A stretch of 64,000 nucleotides of DNA, from the NCBI GenBank assembly GCA_000719025.1, contig JODP01000018.1, forward strand, positions 124,001 through 188,000, given 5' to 3'. Numbering within the stretch: position 1 is the stretch's first letter; each line of letters starts with the position of its first letter. Source of the stretch: Kineosporia aurantiaca JCM 3230. GTDB lineage: Bacteria; Actinomycetota; Actinomycetes; Actinomycetales; Kineosporiaceae. This document shows positions 35,700 to 45,094 of this stretch, one piece after another. Position numbers and translations under genes: made by a program. Under the pieces are notes generated by a model. That model made no database searches. It saw only the letters and a program-made list of their open reading frames with translations, and was not told the origin of the DNA.

Positions 35700-37717
35700 C
35701 CTCGAGTACCGGCGCCGTAAAGCGTCCTTCATTGGTGATCGAGCTTCTGATCGGTCTCGCCACGTTCGCGGTGTACCTCCTGGTCGAGTCGGCCGGTGGA
35801 GTCGGCCGGCAGACCGCCGCCCTGGCCAACGGTGAATGGATCTTCCGCACCGAGCGCGCTCTGCACCTGGACGTCGAGCTGTCCGCCAATCGCTGGCTCG
35901 ACCGGCACGATCTGATCCGAGTGCTGTTCAACTACGAGTACGGCACGACCTACGCGATTGTCGCCTTCGGTCTGCTGTTCTGGATGCTCTGGAAGCGCCC
36001 GGACGAATACCGCCGGGCCCGCAGCAGTTTCGTGACGCTGAACCTGATCGCCTTCGCCTGCTTCTGGCTGTACCCGGTGATGCCACCCCGGCTGCTGCCC
36101 GGGCACGGCTTCATCGACACGGTGACCAGCGGCAACACGGTCGGGTCGTGGGGCACGCCGTTGATCTCGGACGCCAACCAGCTCGCCGCGATGCCCTCCC
36201 TGCACGTGGCCTGGGCGCTGTGGGTGAGCGTGGTGCTGGCCCGGCTCTCCAGCCGGCGGTTGGTGCAGGTGATCAGCGCGTTCCACGTTGCCCTCACTCT
36301 GGCCGTGGTGCTGACCACGGCGAATCACTACCTGCTGGACGCGGTTGGGGCGGCGGTGCTGGTGCTTCTTGCGGTGTCGCTGCCTTATCGCATCGGCTCT
36401 CAGGACGAGCCGGTGCCGGCGGCGGACGCGTTCTTTCTGCGGATCGAATCGCCCGCGTGGCCGCAGCAGGTCGGCGGGGTGGTGCCGCTGGACACCTCGG
36501 ACGGTCCGCTGTCCCGTGCGCGGGTCGTCGAGGTGGTGCAGAACGAGCTGCACCGGCTTCCGCGGTTCCGGCAGGTGCTGCACCAACCGGAATCCCGCTG
36601 GGCCCGGACCCGTTGGCGGGAGGCGGACGGGCTGGACTGGGACTGGCACGTCCCGCTGGTCGATCTCGCCCGGCCGGACGGCACCCCGGGTGGTCAGGCC
36701 GCGTTCGATCGGCTGGTGGCCGACCTGGCCGGGACCGAACTGCCGCGCGAACGGCCGCTCTGGCGGCTCGTCGTGGTGCAGGGAGTCGAGCCGGACCGGG
36801 CCGCGGTGGTGCTGATCGTGCATCACGTGGTTGCGGACGGGATCGGAACGGTTGCCCAGGCGCTGCACCTGTTGCGGCCGGTGCTGCCGGATCCGTTCGC
36901 CGGGGCGGGTTCTCGAGGGCCCGGGTGGCTGGCCAGAGGGGTTGGGGTGGTGGTCGGGCTGGGTCAGCTGGCCACCGACGGTACGGCTCCTCAATTGGGG
37001 ACGCTTGAACCTCCCGTTTCCGACGACGAAGTGATCACCCTCAGCGCCGCCCGGAAGTTCCGCCGGGTGACCGTCCCCCTCACGGACGTCCGTTCGATTG
37101 CCCGTTCGCATCAGGCCCGGGTGAGCGACGTGCTGATGTGCGCGGTGGCCGGAGGGCTGGCGCGGCTCGAGCTGCCGGGCAACCCCGAGCGGTTCCGGGT
37201 GGCGGTGCCGCTGATGGTCCGCGAGCCCGGCGCCGCCGCCGAGGGAAACGTGACCGCAGCCGTCATGATCGACCTGCCGATAGCGTCCCTCATCGAAACC
37301 GACCGTTTGAAGATCATTTCCCGTCGAAGTGCCCGGCTCCGCACTCCCACCCGGGCCCTGGCGTCGCGCTGGGTGATGGCGAGCGTCGGCGGGCTGATGC
37401 CGGTGCCGCTGCACGGCTGGTTCGCCCGCACGGTCTACGGGTCCCGGTATTTCAACGGCATCGTCTCGAACATGCCCGGCCCGTCGGTGCAGCTCAGCCT
37501 GGCCGGAGCGCCGGTGGTGGCCGCCTATCCGCTGCTTCCGCTGGCGCCGGGCACGCCCCTGGTGGTCGGCACCCTGGGCTGGAACGGCGAGCTGTGCATC
37601 TCGGTGACCACCGGCGACCGTCTGCTGGCGGACACCGACGAACTGATCGCCGGAATCCACGCCACGCTGAACGAGCTGGGGGTCTCGGAGAAGGTCAGGG
37701 ACGAGGCGGCGTCGTAA
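35696..37717 (+). CDS. Bifunctional PAP2-type phosphatase / wax ester synthase-DGAT-type acyltransferase fusion
   Basis: 673 residues in two parts. Residues about 10-230 are a membrane PAP2/Aur1-like domain: LYPVMPPRLLP, PSLH at 167-170 and H211-x3-D215, the acid-phosphatase-type signature. Residues about 240-670 are a WS/DGAT acyltransferase with the catalytic HHxxxDG as HHVVADG at 376-382 and the C-terminal NGIVSNMPGP. If both work, phosphatidate could be dephosphorylated and the diacylglycerol acylated by one protein. Actinobacterial bifunctional proteins of this type are known. GTG start overlaps the DMT gene; its end overlaps the convergent regulator by 23 bp. Confidence 0.85.
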   Translation: MTSSTGAVKRPSLVIELLIGLATFAVYLLVESAGGVGRQTAALANGEWIFRTERALHLDVELSANRWLDRHDLIRVLFNYEYGTTYAIVAFGLLFWMLWKRPDEYRRARSSFVTLNLIAFACFWLYPVMPPRLLPGHGFIDTVTSGNTVGSWGTPLISDANQLAAMPSLHVAWALWVSVVLARLSSRRLVQVISAFHVALTLAVVLTTANHYLLDAVGAAVLVLLAVSLPYRIGSQDEPVPAADAFFLRIESPAWPQQVGGVVPLDTSDGPLSRARVVEVVQNELHRLPRFRQVLHQPESRWARTRWREADGLDWDWHVPLVDLARPDGTPGGQAAFDRLVADLAGTELPRERPLWRLVVVQGVEPDRAAVVLIVHHVVADGIGTVAQALHLLRPVLPDPFAGAGSRGPGWLARGVGVVVGLGQLATDGTAPQLGTLEPPVSDDEVITLSAARKFRRVTVPLTDVRSIARSHQARVSDVLMCAVAGGLARLELPGNPERFRVAVPLMVREPGAAAEGNVTAAVMIDLPIASLIETDRLKIISRRSARLRTPTRALASRWVMASVGGLMPVPLHGWFARTVYGSRYFNGIVSNMPGPSVQLSLAGAPVVAAYPLLPLAPGTPLVVGTLGWNGELCISVTTGDRLLADTDELIAGIHATLNELGVSEKVRDEAAS

Positions 37718-39014
37718 CCGCGCTCTCCTCGCCGAAATCCGGCCCGGCTCCGGAGAGCAGGGCGATCGTCAGGCGGGTGCGGGTGGCCGGATCGTCCATC
37801 GCGCCGCCGAACAGCTCACGTAGCTGACCCAGGCGGTAGCGCACGGTCTGCGGATGGACATGCAGCTCAGCAGCCATCGCCCGGCGGTCGCCCATCCACC
37901 GCAGCCAGGACGCCAGGGTTTCGGCAAGACGCTCTCGGGAGGCGATCGGGGCGGCCGTCAGCGGGGCCAGGACCTGTTCCCGCAGGGCGAGCAGGATCCG
38001 CGGATCCCGGTGCACGATCACCGCGTCCAGATGGTCCTCCACGAAGACCAGGCCTTCCCCGTCGGACCGCTCGTGGCGCAATCGGCCCTGCTCCCGCAGC
38101 CGAGCGGCGGACGAGAGCACCGCGACGCCGGCCGGGAGCCGGTCCAGGGGGATGGAAGGGCCGACCACGCCCCGCATCCCGCCGAGCCGGCTGATCTTGG
38201 CCTGCCGGCTGGCCAGCTCGGGCCGGTCCGGCCAGATCACCACCAGCCACTGATCCCGCCGGGTGGTCAGCACCGTGCGCCCCACCCGGGCCAGGACCAG
38301 CATGGACAGCCGGTCCTCCGGGTCGAGCAGGATCAGCGAGGCCCGGGTCGGCACCGGCCAGCCGACCTGTTCCGCGGACACCGCCACGCTGGCCCGATCA
38401 GCCCGGTCGGACAGCAGCCGGGCGGCCAGTTCGTCGCGCAGCCGTTCCCGCTCGGCGGCCGACTCGGACTGCTCCTGCACATAGCCGCGGGCGGAGGCCG
38501 CGGTGAGCGCGTCGACGAAGCTGAACAGGGCCTCGGCCAGGGCGGTGACCGCTTCCAGGGGCAGCTGCAGTCGCAGCGCGATGCTGGAGACCAGGCGCCA
38601 GGCCAGGTGGGCGCCGATCTGGTAGGCGGACAGCAGCCGGGCCAGGTCCCGGCCCTCGCGGAACTGCAGGCGGCCGATCAGCTCGAACAGCTCGGCCTGC
38701 TCACCCGGGAGCACCGGGTCCTTCGCGTTGTCCGGGTGCTTCGGGTGTCCCGGGAGGGAGGCCGGGCGGCCGACCGACTCGACCAGCCGGACCATCGCCT
38801 CGCCGGCGTGGGTCAGCACCTCCTCGCGATTGACCCGGAGGAAGGCGGCGAAGTCCGGGGTGACGTTCAGCGAGTCCTGCACCGAGTCGATCAGGTCGGG
38901 AAGTTCCCTGGTCAGATCGGCGGCCAGGGCCGAGGCGAGATCGGCGGGCAACGGGACCGGGGACGCGGACTCCGACAGATCCATCCCGAACGCAGCCTCC
39001 AGCGCCGATGTCAT
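37695..39014 (-). CDS. PucR/CdaR-type transcriptional regulator
   Basis: 439 residues. A long helical N-terminal domain, a central GGDEF-like region with FVEDHLDAVIVH, and a C-terminal PucR helix-turn-helix (GDRRAMAAELHVHPQTVRYRLGQLRELFG) identify the family. The ATG at 39014 is 96 bp from the ATG of hpnC on the other strand, so it may control the hopanoid operon and itself. That link rests only on the divergent layout. Confidence 0.88.
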   Translation of the reverse strand: MTSALEAAFGMDLSESASPVPLPADLASALAADLTRELPDLIDSVQDSLNVTPDFAAFLRVNREEVLTHAGEAMVRLVESVGRPASLPGHPKHPDNAKDPVLPGEQAELFELIGRLQFREGRDLARLLSAYQIGAHLAWRLVSSIALRLQLPLEAVTALAEALFSFVDALTAASARGYVQEQSESAAERERLRDELAARLLSDRADRASVAVSAEQVGWPVPTRASLILLDPEDRLSMLVLARVGRTVLTTRRDQWLVVIWPDRPELASRQAKISRLGGMRGVVGPSIPLDRLPAGVAVLSSAARLREQGRLRHERSDGEGLVFVEDHLDAVIVHRDPRILLALREQVLAPLTAAPIASRERLAETLASWLRWMGDRRAMAAELHVHPQTVRYRLGQLRELFGGAMDDPATRTRLTIALLSGAGPDFGEESAVTTPPRP

Positions 39015-39110
39015 CCTTCGTCCTCATTGTGCGCCGCGAACAATTTCTCCCGCCACCTTTTACTCGGAGGTGATGAGACGGCTCCGCCGCCCCGGAGTGA
39101 AGATCGATCC

Positions 39111-40001
39111 ATGGTCAGTCCGGTACCCGGTCCGGGAGCGAAATTCCGGACAGATAAGGAAAATCCGTTACCGGCTCGGGAAGCACCGCTGGCCGGACTG
39201 GAGCGGTCGGAGAACTTCCCGGTGGCGCTGCGCCTGCTGCCCTCCGCGGAACGCGCTCACCTGCAGGCGATCTACGACGTCGCCCGGGTGATCGACGACC
39301 TCGGCGACGAGGCCGAGGGCGACCGGGTGGCGTTGCTCCAGGCCTTCCGCAACGATCTGCGCCGGATCTGGCACGGCGCCGAGCCGGCGGCCGCGGTGTT
39401 GCGGCGGCTGCTGCCCACCGTGCAGGCGTGCGCGCTGGAGCCGGAACCGTTCGAGCGGCTGATCCAGGCGAATCTGCAGGACCAGACCGTGACCCGGTAT
39501 CCGACCCAGGACGAGCTGATCGCCTATTGCGCGCTGTCGGCCGATCCGGTGGGCCGGCTGGTGCTGGCCGTCTACGGCGCGGCCACTCCGGAGACCGCGG
39601 TGCTGTCCGACCGGATCTGCACCGCGCTGCAGATCCTGGAGCACTGCCAGGACGTCGGCGAGGACTACGCGCGGGACCGGATTTACCTACCGCAGAACGA
39701 ACTACGGCGCTTCGGCGTACGCGAGGAGGAACTCGGTGGCCAACGAACCGGGCCCCAGCTGGAACGCCTGGTCCAGAAGATGGTCGCGGATGCTTCTGGG
39801 CTGCTGGCCGAGGGCCGGCCGTTGATCGGGATGCTGAGCGGGACGGCGCGACTGGCGGTGGCCGGATACCTGGCCGGAGGTCTGGCGACGATCGACGCTC
39901 TACGCCGGGCCCATTGGAACGTGCTGCCGACCGGTCCTCACCCGCGCAAGCGCGACGTCGCCCGGCATGCAGCGGGTCTGCTCATGGGAGCCTCACGATG
40001 A
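39111..40001 (+). CDS. hpnC: Presqualene diphosphate synthase-family protein HpnC (hydroxysqualene synthase)
   Basis: 296 residues of the squalene/phytoene synthase fold. In the HpnCDE route, HpnD makes presqualene diphosphate from two farnesyl diphosphates and HpnC converts it to hydroxysqualene. Seen here: SENFPVALRLLPSAERAHLQAIYDVARVIDDLGDEAEGD with the first aspartate-rich motif, and LQILEHCQDVGEDYARDRIYLPQNEL for the second, which has the E-H-x-x-D-x-x-x-D form rather than the L-x-D-x-x-E-D of HpnD. The ATG at 39111 was taken; the N-terminal 35 residues are variable. Overlaps hpnD by 4 bp. Confidence 0.9.
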   Translation: MVSPVPGPGAKFRTDKENPLPAREAPLAGLERSENFPVALRLLPSAERAHLQAIYDVARVIDDLGDEAEGDRVALLQAFRNDLRRIWHGAEPAAAVLRRLLPTVQACALEPEPFERLIQANLQDQTVTRYPTQDELIAYCALSADPVGRLVLAVYGAATPETAVLSDRICTALQILEHCQDVGEDYARDRIYLPQNELRRFGVREEELGGQRTGPQLERLVQKMVADASGLLAEGRPLIGMLSGTARLAVAGYLAGGLATIDALRRAHWNVLPTGPHPRKRDVARHAAGLLMGASR

Positions 40002-40873
40002 CGACGCTTACCGAGGCCTACGAGACCGCGGAGCAGATCACCCGCACCGAGGCCCGTAACTTCTACTACGGCATCCGCCTGCTACCCGGCCCGAAACGAC
40101 GTGCTCTGTGCGCGGTTTACGCACTGGCCCGACGGGTCGACGACATTGGCGACGACGATCGTCCGGTGACCGAGAAGCTTCCTGCGCTCGAACAGGTCAG
40201 CGCATCGCTGGCCGAGTTACGTTCAGGTAAAAAAGATTTCACCGACCCGGCGATGATCGCCCTGGCCGATGCCACCGGCAGCTACCCGATCCCGCTGGGC
40301 GCCCTGGACGAGCTGGTCGACGGGGTCCGGATGGACATCGTCGGCACCACCTTCGAGACCTTCGAGGACTTGGTGGTCTACTGCCGATGTGTGGCCGGTT
40401 CGGTCGGACGGCTCTGCCTGTCGATCTTCGGCGGCCCTCAGGCCTCGACCGATGACGAGGCGGTCCGGCGGGCCGACACCCTGGGCATCGCCCTGCAGCA
40501 GACCAACATCCTCCGCGACATCCGGGAGGACCTGCTCAACGGCCGGGTCTACCTGCCCCAGGAGGACCTCACCAAGTTCGGGGTGGACCTGCGGGTGGAG
40601 AACGGGCGGCTGGCCGATCCGGAGGGGAACCTGGTCGAGCTGATCCGCTACCGGGCCGCCGAGGCCCGGCGCTGGTACGCGGAAGGACTGAAGCTGGTCC
40701 CGATGCTGGACCGCCGCAGCGCTGCCTGCTGCTCCGCAATGGCCGGGATCTATGTGCGACTGCTGACCGAGATCGAGGCCGACCCACAGGCCGTCTACCA
40801 CCAGCGGCTCTCGCTCAGCGGCGGTCAGAAGCTGCGGGTGGCGCTGCGCTCGCTGACTGGTGGGAGGGTGTGA
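39998..40873 (+). CDS. hpnD: Presqualene diphosphate synthase HpnD
   Basis: 291 residues, squalene/phytoene synthase family. First Asp-rich motif in AVYALARRVDDIGDDD, second in TNILRDIREDLLNGRVYLPQEDL, preceded by GRLCLSIFGG. It condenses two farnesyl diphosphates to presqualene diphosphate. ATGA overlap with hpnC and a GTGA overlap with hpnE show strict coupling. The shared fold means a phytoene synthase is the alternative, but the HpnC and HpnE partners and shc favour HpnD. Confidence 0.93.
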   Translation: MTTLTEAYETAEQITRTEARNFYYGIRLLPGPKRRALCAVYALARRVDDIGDDDRPVTEKLPALEQVSASLAELRSGKKDFTDPAMIALADATGSYPIPLGALDELVDGVRMDIVGTTFETFEDLVVYCRCVAGSVGRLCLSIFGGPQASTDDEAVRRADTLGIALQQTNILRDIREDLLNGRVYLPQEDLTKFGVDLRVENGRLADPEGNLVELIRYRAAEARRWYAEGLKLVPMLDRRSAACCSAMAGIYVRLLTEIEADPQAVYHQRLSLSGGQKLRVALRSLTGGRV

Positions 40874-42204
40874 AACCGCCCGACGTGACCGTGGTTGGCG
40901 GCGGTCTGGCCGGCATCACCACGGCGCTGGCCTGCGCTGATGCCGGGTTAAGGGTGGTCCTGCAGGAGGCGCGGCCACGGCTCGGCGGGCGCACCACCTC
41001 GTTCACCCGCGCGCTTGCGGACCGGACGGACATCGAGGTCGACACCGGGCAGCACGTGTTCATGCGCTGCTGCACGGCTTACCGGGCCCTGGTCCAGCGG
41101 CTCGGCGGCGACTCCCTGGTGGCCTTGCAGCCGCGCCTGGACGTTCCCGTAGTGCATCCGTCCGGCACGACCGCCCGGATCCGCCGCGGCACTGCTCCGG
41201 CCCCGCTGCACCTGCTCCCCGCACTGGCCGGGTACCGCCTGCTCCCGCTGTCCGAACGGCTCCGGCTCGGCCGGGCGGCGCTGGCCCTAGGCCTGCTCGA
41301 CCCGGCCGATCCGGCCACCGACGAGATCTCCTTCGGCGAGTGGCTGTCCCGGCACGGTCAGAGCCCGCGCGCGGTCGCGGCGCTGTGGGACCTGATCACC
41401 GTGGCGACGCTGAACTCCCCCGCCTCCCGCAGTTCGTTGGCCCTGGCCGCCACGGTGTTCCAGATCGGCCTGCTGACCGACGCCTCGGCCGGCGATCTGG
41501 GCTGGGCACGGGTCCCTCTGGGGCATCTGCACGGAGATCTGGCCCTGACCGCCCTGCGTGAGGCCGGGGTGGAAGTCCAGCTGGGGGTAAAGCCTTCCCT
41601 CCTCGACTTCCGCGACGGCGCCTGGCATCTCGACGGGTGCGTCACCGACCGCGTGGTCCTGGCGGTACCCCCGCCTGCGGCCGAAAGGCTGGTCCCGTTC
41701 GAGGCGGAATGGGGGGCGAGGCTCTCCGCGTCCCCCATTGTCAACGTCCATCTGGTCTACGACCGCCCGGTGCTGACCGAAAGCTTCTTCGCCACGGTGG
41801 ATTCGCCGGTGCAATGGGTCTTCGACCGCACCGAGGCCTCGGGCCTGAAGACCGGCGGGCAGTATCTCGCGGTATCGATCTCCTCGGCCTCCGAGATGAT
41901 CGGCCGGCCGGCCCGGGCAATCATCGACGAGATCGCCCCGGCCGTCACCGCGCTGTTTCCTGGGGGAAATCTGCAGCACGCCTTCGTCACCCGCGAGGCG
42001 AGCGCGACCTTCTCTCCCGCGCCGGGCACCGGAAAGTGGCGGCCTGGCCCCCGAACCCGCCTCCCTGGGCTGTTCCTGGCCGGATCATGGACCGCCACGG
42101 GCTGGCCGGACACCATGGAGGGGGCAGTGCGAAGCGGCAACTCGGCGGCGGCCGCGGTGCTCGCCGACACTCCTTTCCCGGCTCGGACGGAGGTTCCGGT
42201 ATGA
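40870..42204 (+). CDS. hpnE: Hydroxysqualene dehydroxylase HpnE
   Basis: 444 residues, an FAD-dependent amine-oxidase-fold protein. The dinucleotide motif VTVVGGGLAGITTALACADAG begins at residue 6, followed by LQEARPRLGGRTTSF, and the C-terminal FAD-contact LFLAGSWTATGWPDTMEGAVRSGNSAA. It reduces hydroxysqualene to squalene, completing the HpnCDE route. The GTG start overlaps hpnD and the ATG of the following polyprenyl synthase overlaps its stop. Confidence 0.92.
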   Translation: MKPPDVTVVGGGLAGITTALACADAGLRVVLQEARPRLGGRTTSFTRALADRTDIEVDTGQHVFMRCCTAYRALVQRLGGDSLVALQPRLDVPVVHPSGTTARIRRGTAPAPLHLLPALAGYRLLPLSERLRLGRAALALGLLDPADPATDEISFGEWLSRHGQSPRAVAALWDLITVATLNSPASRSSLALAATVFQIGLLTDASAGDLGWARVPLGHLHGDLALTALREAGVEVQLGVKPSLLDFRDGAWHLDGCVTDRVVLAVPPPAAERLVPFEAEWGARLSASPIVNVHLVYDRPVLTESFFATVDSPVQWVFDRTEASGLKTGGQYLAVSISSASEMIGRPARAIIDEIAPAVTALFPGGNLQHAFVTREASATFSPAPGTGKWRPGPRTRLPGLFLAGSWTATGWPDTMEGAVRSGNSAAAAVLADTPFPARTEVPV

Positions 42205-43205
42205 CCACGAACGCTGTGTCTGTTCCCCCTGCCCTGGGCCGTGCCCGCACACTGGTCGATCCTGCGCTGCGAGCGGCGGTGGCCGGGCTGGACCCGGCCA
42301 ATCGGGCGATCAGCGAGTATCACCTGGGCTGGACCGAGGCCGACGGAACTCCGCGAGAGCGGGCCGGGGGCAAGGCGGTCCGGCCCGCGGTGGCGATCCT
42401 GGCCGCCGAGGCCTGTGGCGGATCGCCGGAAAGGGCGGTTCCGGGCGCGGTCTCGGTCGAGCTGATCCACAACTTCTCCCTGATCCACGACGACGTGATG
42501 GACGAGGACGCCGAGCGCCGGCACCGGCCCACGGTCTGGGCGCTCTGGGGCATCCCGGCCGCGATCCTCTCCGGCGACGCCCTCCAGAACCTCGCCCAGC
42601 AGGTGCTTCTGCCCTGCGACCCGCGCGCCTCGATCGCGCTCGGAGAGGCGGTGAGCGAGCTGATCCGGGGCCAGACCGAGGATTTGGCGTTCGAGCGGCG
42701 GGACTGGGTGGAGCTTCCGGAGTGCCGGGCCATGGCGGCCGGGAAAACCGGGGCCCTGCTTTCGGCCAGCGCCCGGATCGGGGCACTCCTCGGTGGGGGC
42801 GACGATTCAGCAGTGGACGCTCTGAGCACCTATGGCGCTCACGTCGGGATGGCCTTCCAATGGGTGGACGATGTGCTCGGCATCTGGGGTGACCCGGCGG
42901 TGACCGGCAAGCCGGTGCTCTCGGACCTGCGCGGCCGGAAGAAGTCGCTGCCGGTGACGTTCGTGCTGAGCGCGGGCGGCGGTTCGGCCCGGGCGATCGG
43001 CGACTGGCTGGCCGGCTCCGAGGTTCTGGACCTACCGCGGGTCGCCGATGTCCTGGAAGAGGCCGGGGCCCGGGAATGGGCTCTGGCCGAGGCCGGGCGC
43101 GAGGTCGACCTGGCCAACCAGGCGCTGGACTCGGTCCCCCTGACCGAGAGCGCCCGGGACGAACTGAAGGAACTCACCCGCTTCCTTACCCACCGGGAGG
43201 CCTGA
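42201..43205 (+). CDS. Polyprenyl (farnesyl/geranylgeranyl) diphosphate synthase
   Basis: 334 residues. Trans-prenyl synthase with the first aspartate-rich motif DDVMD at D97-D101 (SLIHDDVMDEDAERRHRPTVW) and a second reading DDVLGIWGD at D223-D231. GKAVRPAVAILAAEA carries the diphosphate-binding residues. In this operon it would supply farnesyl diphosphate to HpnD; chain length cannot be fixed from sequence alone, so geranylgeranyl diphosphate is possible. Overlaps both neighbours (ATGA). Confidence 0.92.
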   Translation: MTTNAVSVPPALGRARTLVDPALRAAVAGLDPANRAISEYHLGWTEADGTPRERAGGKAVRPAVAILAAEACGGSPERAVPGAVSVELIHNFSLIHDDVMDEDAERRHRPTVWALWGIPAAILSGDALQNLAQQVLLPCDPRASIALGEAVSELIRGQTEDLAFERRDWVELPECRAMAAGKTGALLSASARIGALLGGGDDSAVDALSTYGAHVGMAFQWVDDVLGIWGDPAVTGKPVLSDLRGRKKSLPVTFVLSAGGGSARAIGDWLAGSEVLDLPRVADVLEEAGAREWALAEAGREVDLANQALDSVPLTESARDELKELTRFLTHREA

Positions 43206-45091
43206 TGACCGAGACTCTTCTGACGCGAACGGTTCTCGATACGGTACAGGCAGCCCGGCAGAAGCTGATCAGCCTGCAGGACGAGTCCGGCTGGTGGAAG
43301 GGGAAACTCGCCAGCAACGTGACGATGGACGCGGAAGATCTGCTGCTTCGGCATTTCCTCGGCATCCTGTCGCCGGACCGACTGGAGCAGAGCGCCCGCT
43401 GGATCCGCTCGCAGCAGCGGGAAGACGGGACGTGGGCCACTTTCTACGACGGGCCGGGCGATCTCAACACCACCGTCGAGGCCTGGGTGGCGCTGCGCCT
43501 GGCCGGTGATCCGGTGGACGCGCCGCATCTGCTGAGGGCCCAGGAGTTCATCCGCTCGCGCGGCGGCGTGCACCGGACCCGGGTGTTCACCCGGATCTGG
43601 CTGGCCATGGTCGGCCTGTGGTCCTGGGACGACCTGCCCTCGATGCCGCCGGAGCTGATCCTGCTGCCGAAGTGGTTCCCTCTGAACGTCTACAACTGGG
43701 CCTGCTGGGCCCGGCAGACGGTGGTTCCGCTGACCCTGGTCGGCACCCTGCGGCCGAGCCGCCCGGTGGACTTCGGCGTCTCCGAGATCATCACCGGGCC
43801 ACGGTCTTCTGAGCGGGTGTCCCGACTGAGCTGGAAGGGCTTCTTCCTCGGGCTGGACAAGGTGCTGCACCGTTACGACCGGGTCGCCTTCCAGCCGCTG
43901 CGGAAGCTGGCCACTCGCAGGGCATTGCGCTGGATTCTGGAACGGCAGGAGCGGGACGGGTCCTGGGGTGGGATCCAGCCGCCGTGGGTCTATTCGATCC
44001 TGGCGCTGCATCTGAACGGGTACGCGCTGGACCACCCGGTTCTGGTCGCCGGGCTGCGTGGGCTGGACGACTTCACCATCCACGAGGAGACGCCGGACGG
44101 CCCGACTGCCATGCTTGAGGCCTGCCAGTCGCCGATCTGGGACACCGCCCTGGCCGCCGTGGCCCTGCTGGACTCGGGTTCCCCCGACGATGCCCCGGAC
44201 GCGCTGCAACGGGCCGGCAAATGGCTTCTCTCCCAAGAGGTCACCGTCCATGGTGACTGGGCGGTCCGGCGTCCCCAATTATCCCCTGGCGGTTGGGCGT
44301 TCGAGTTCGCCAACGAGCACTATCCGGACACCGACGACACCGCCGAGGTGGTCCTGGCTCTGCGTCGTATCCCTGGTCTTACGGCCCAGGGCGCGATTGA
44401 TCGGGGCATTAACTGGACAGCCGGCATGCAGAGCAAGGACGGCGGCTGGGGGGCCTTCGACGCCGACAACACCCGTAAACTCGCCACCTACTTACCGTTC
44501 TGCGACTTCGGCGCGGTGATCGATCCACCATCGGCGGACGTTACCGCGCACGTGGTGGAGATGTTCGCAGAGGCCGGAATGGCTAAGGATGAACGGTGCG
44601 TCCGCGGCGTTCAATGGCTTTTGGACGCGCAGGAGGACGACGGTTCCTGGTTCGGCCGTTGGGGGGCGAACCATCTGTACGGAACTGGAGCGGTCGTCCC
44701 GGCCCTGGTGGCCGCCGGTCTGCCAACCGACGGTCCGATCGTCCGTAAAGCAGTTGTCTGGCTCGAACACCATCAGAACGAGGACGGGGGGTGGGGTGAG
44801 GATCTGCGCTCCTACGTGGATCCTTCGCTGATCGGCACCGGGGCGAGCACCCCGGCCCAGACCGCCTGGGCCCTGCTGGCCCTCTTGGCCGCCGGGGAAG
44901 TGAGTCCCTCCGTCGAGCGCGGTGTGCAATGGCTGGTCCGTAACCAGACCTCGGACGGCACCTGGGACGAGCCCTACTTCACCGGCACCGGCTTCCCCCG
45001 CGACTTCTACCTCGCCTACCACCTGTACCGCCTGGTCTTCCCGCTGACCGCCCTCGGGCGCTACCTCACCGCCACCGCAGCGAAGGACTGA
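43205..45091 (+). CDS. shc: Squalene-hopene cyclase
   Basis: Cyclises squalene to hopene (and hopanol), a class II terpene cyclase bound to the inner leaflet. 628 residues. The protonating DXDD motif is D375-T-D-D378 (HYPDTDDTAEV). Several QW repeats are visible, for example QQREDGTWATFYDG, ERQERDGSWGG, QSKDGGWGAFD, QEDDGSWFGRWG, QNEDGGWGED and NQTSDGTWDE. The membrane-anchoring hydrophobic region is present. One base overlap with the synthase gene (TGATG). Followed 3 bp later by the hpnG-ispH fusion. Confidence 0.97.
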   Translation: MTETLLTRTVLDTVQAARQKLISLQDESGWWKGKLASNVTMDAEDLLLRHFLGILSPDRLEQSARWIRSQQREDGTWATFYDGPGDLNTTVEAWVALRLAGDPVDAPHLLRAQEFIRSRGGVHRTRVFTRIWLAMVGLWSWDDLPSMPPELILLPKWFPLNVYNWACWARQTVVPLTLVGTLRPSRPVDFGVSEIITGPRSSERVSRLSWKGFFLGLDKVLHRYDRVAFQPLRKLATRRALRWILERQERDGSWGGIQPPWVYSILALHLNGYALDHPVLVAGLRGLDDFTIHEETPDGPTAMLEACQSPIWDTALAAVALLDSGSPDDAPDALQRAGKWLLSQEVTVHGDWAVRRPQLSPGGWAFEFANEHYPDTDDTAEVVLALRRIPGLTAQGAIDRGINWTAGMQSKDGGWGAFDADNTRKLATYLPFCDFGAVIDPPSADVTAHVVEMFAEAGMAKDERCVRGVQWLLDAQEDDGSWFGRWGANHLYGTGAVVPALVAAGLPTDGPIVRKAVVWLEHHQNEDGGWGEDLRSYVDPSLIGTGASTPAQTAWALLALLAAGEVSPSVERGVQWLVRNQTSDGTWDEPYFTGTGFPRDFYLAYHLYRLVFPLTALGRYLTATAAKD

Positions 45092-45094
45092 CCG

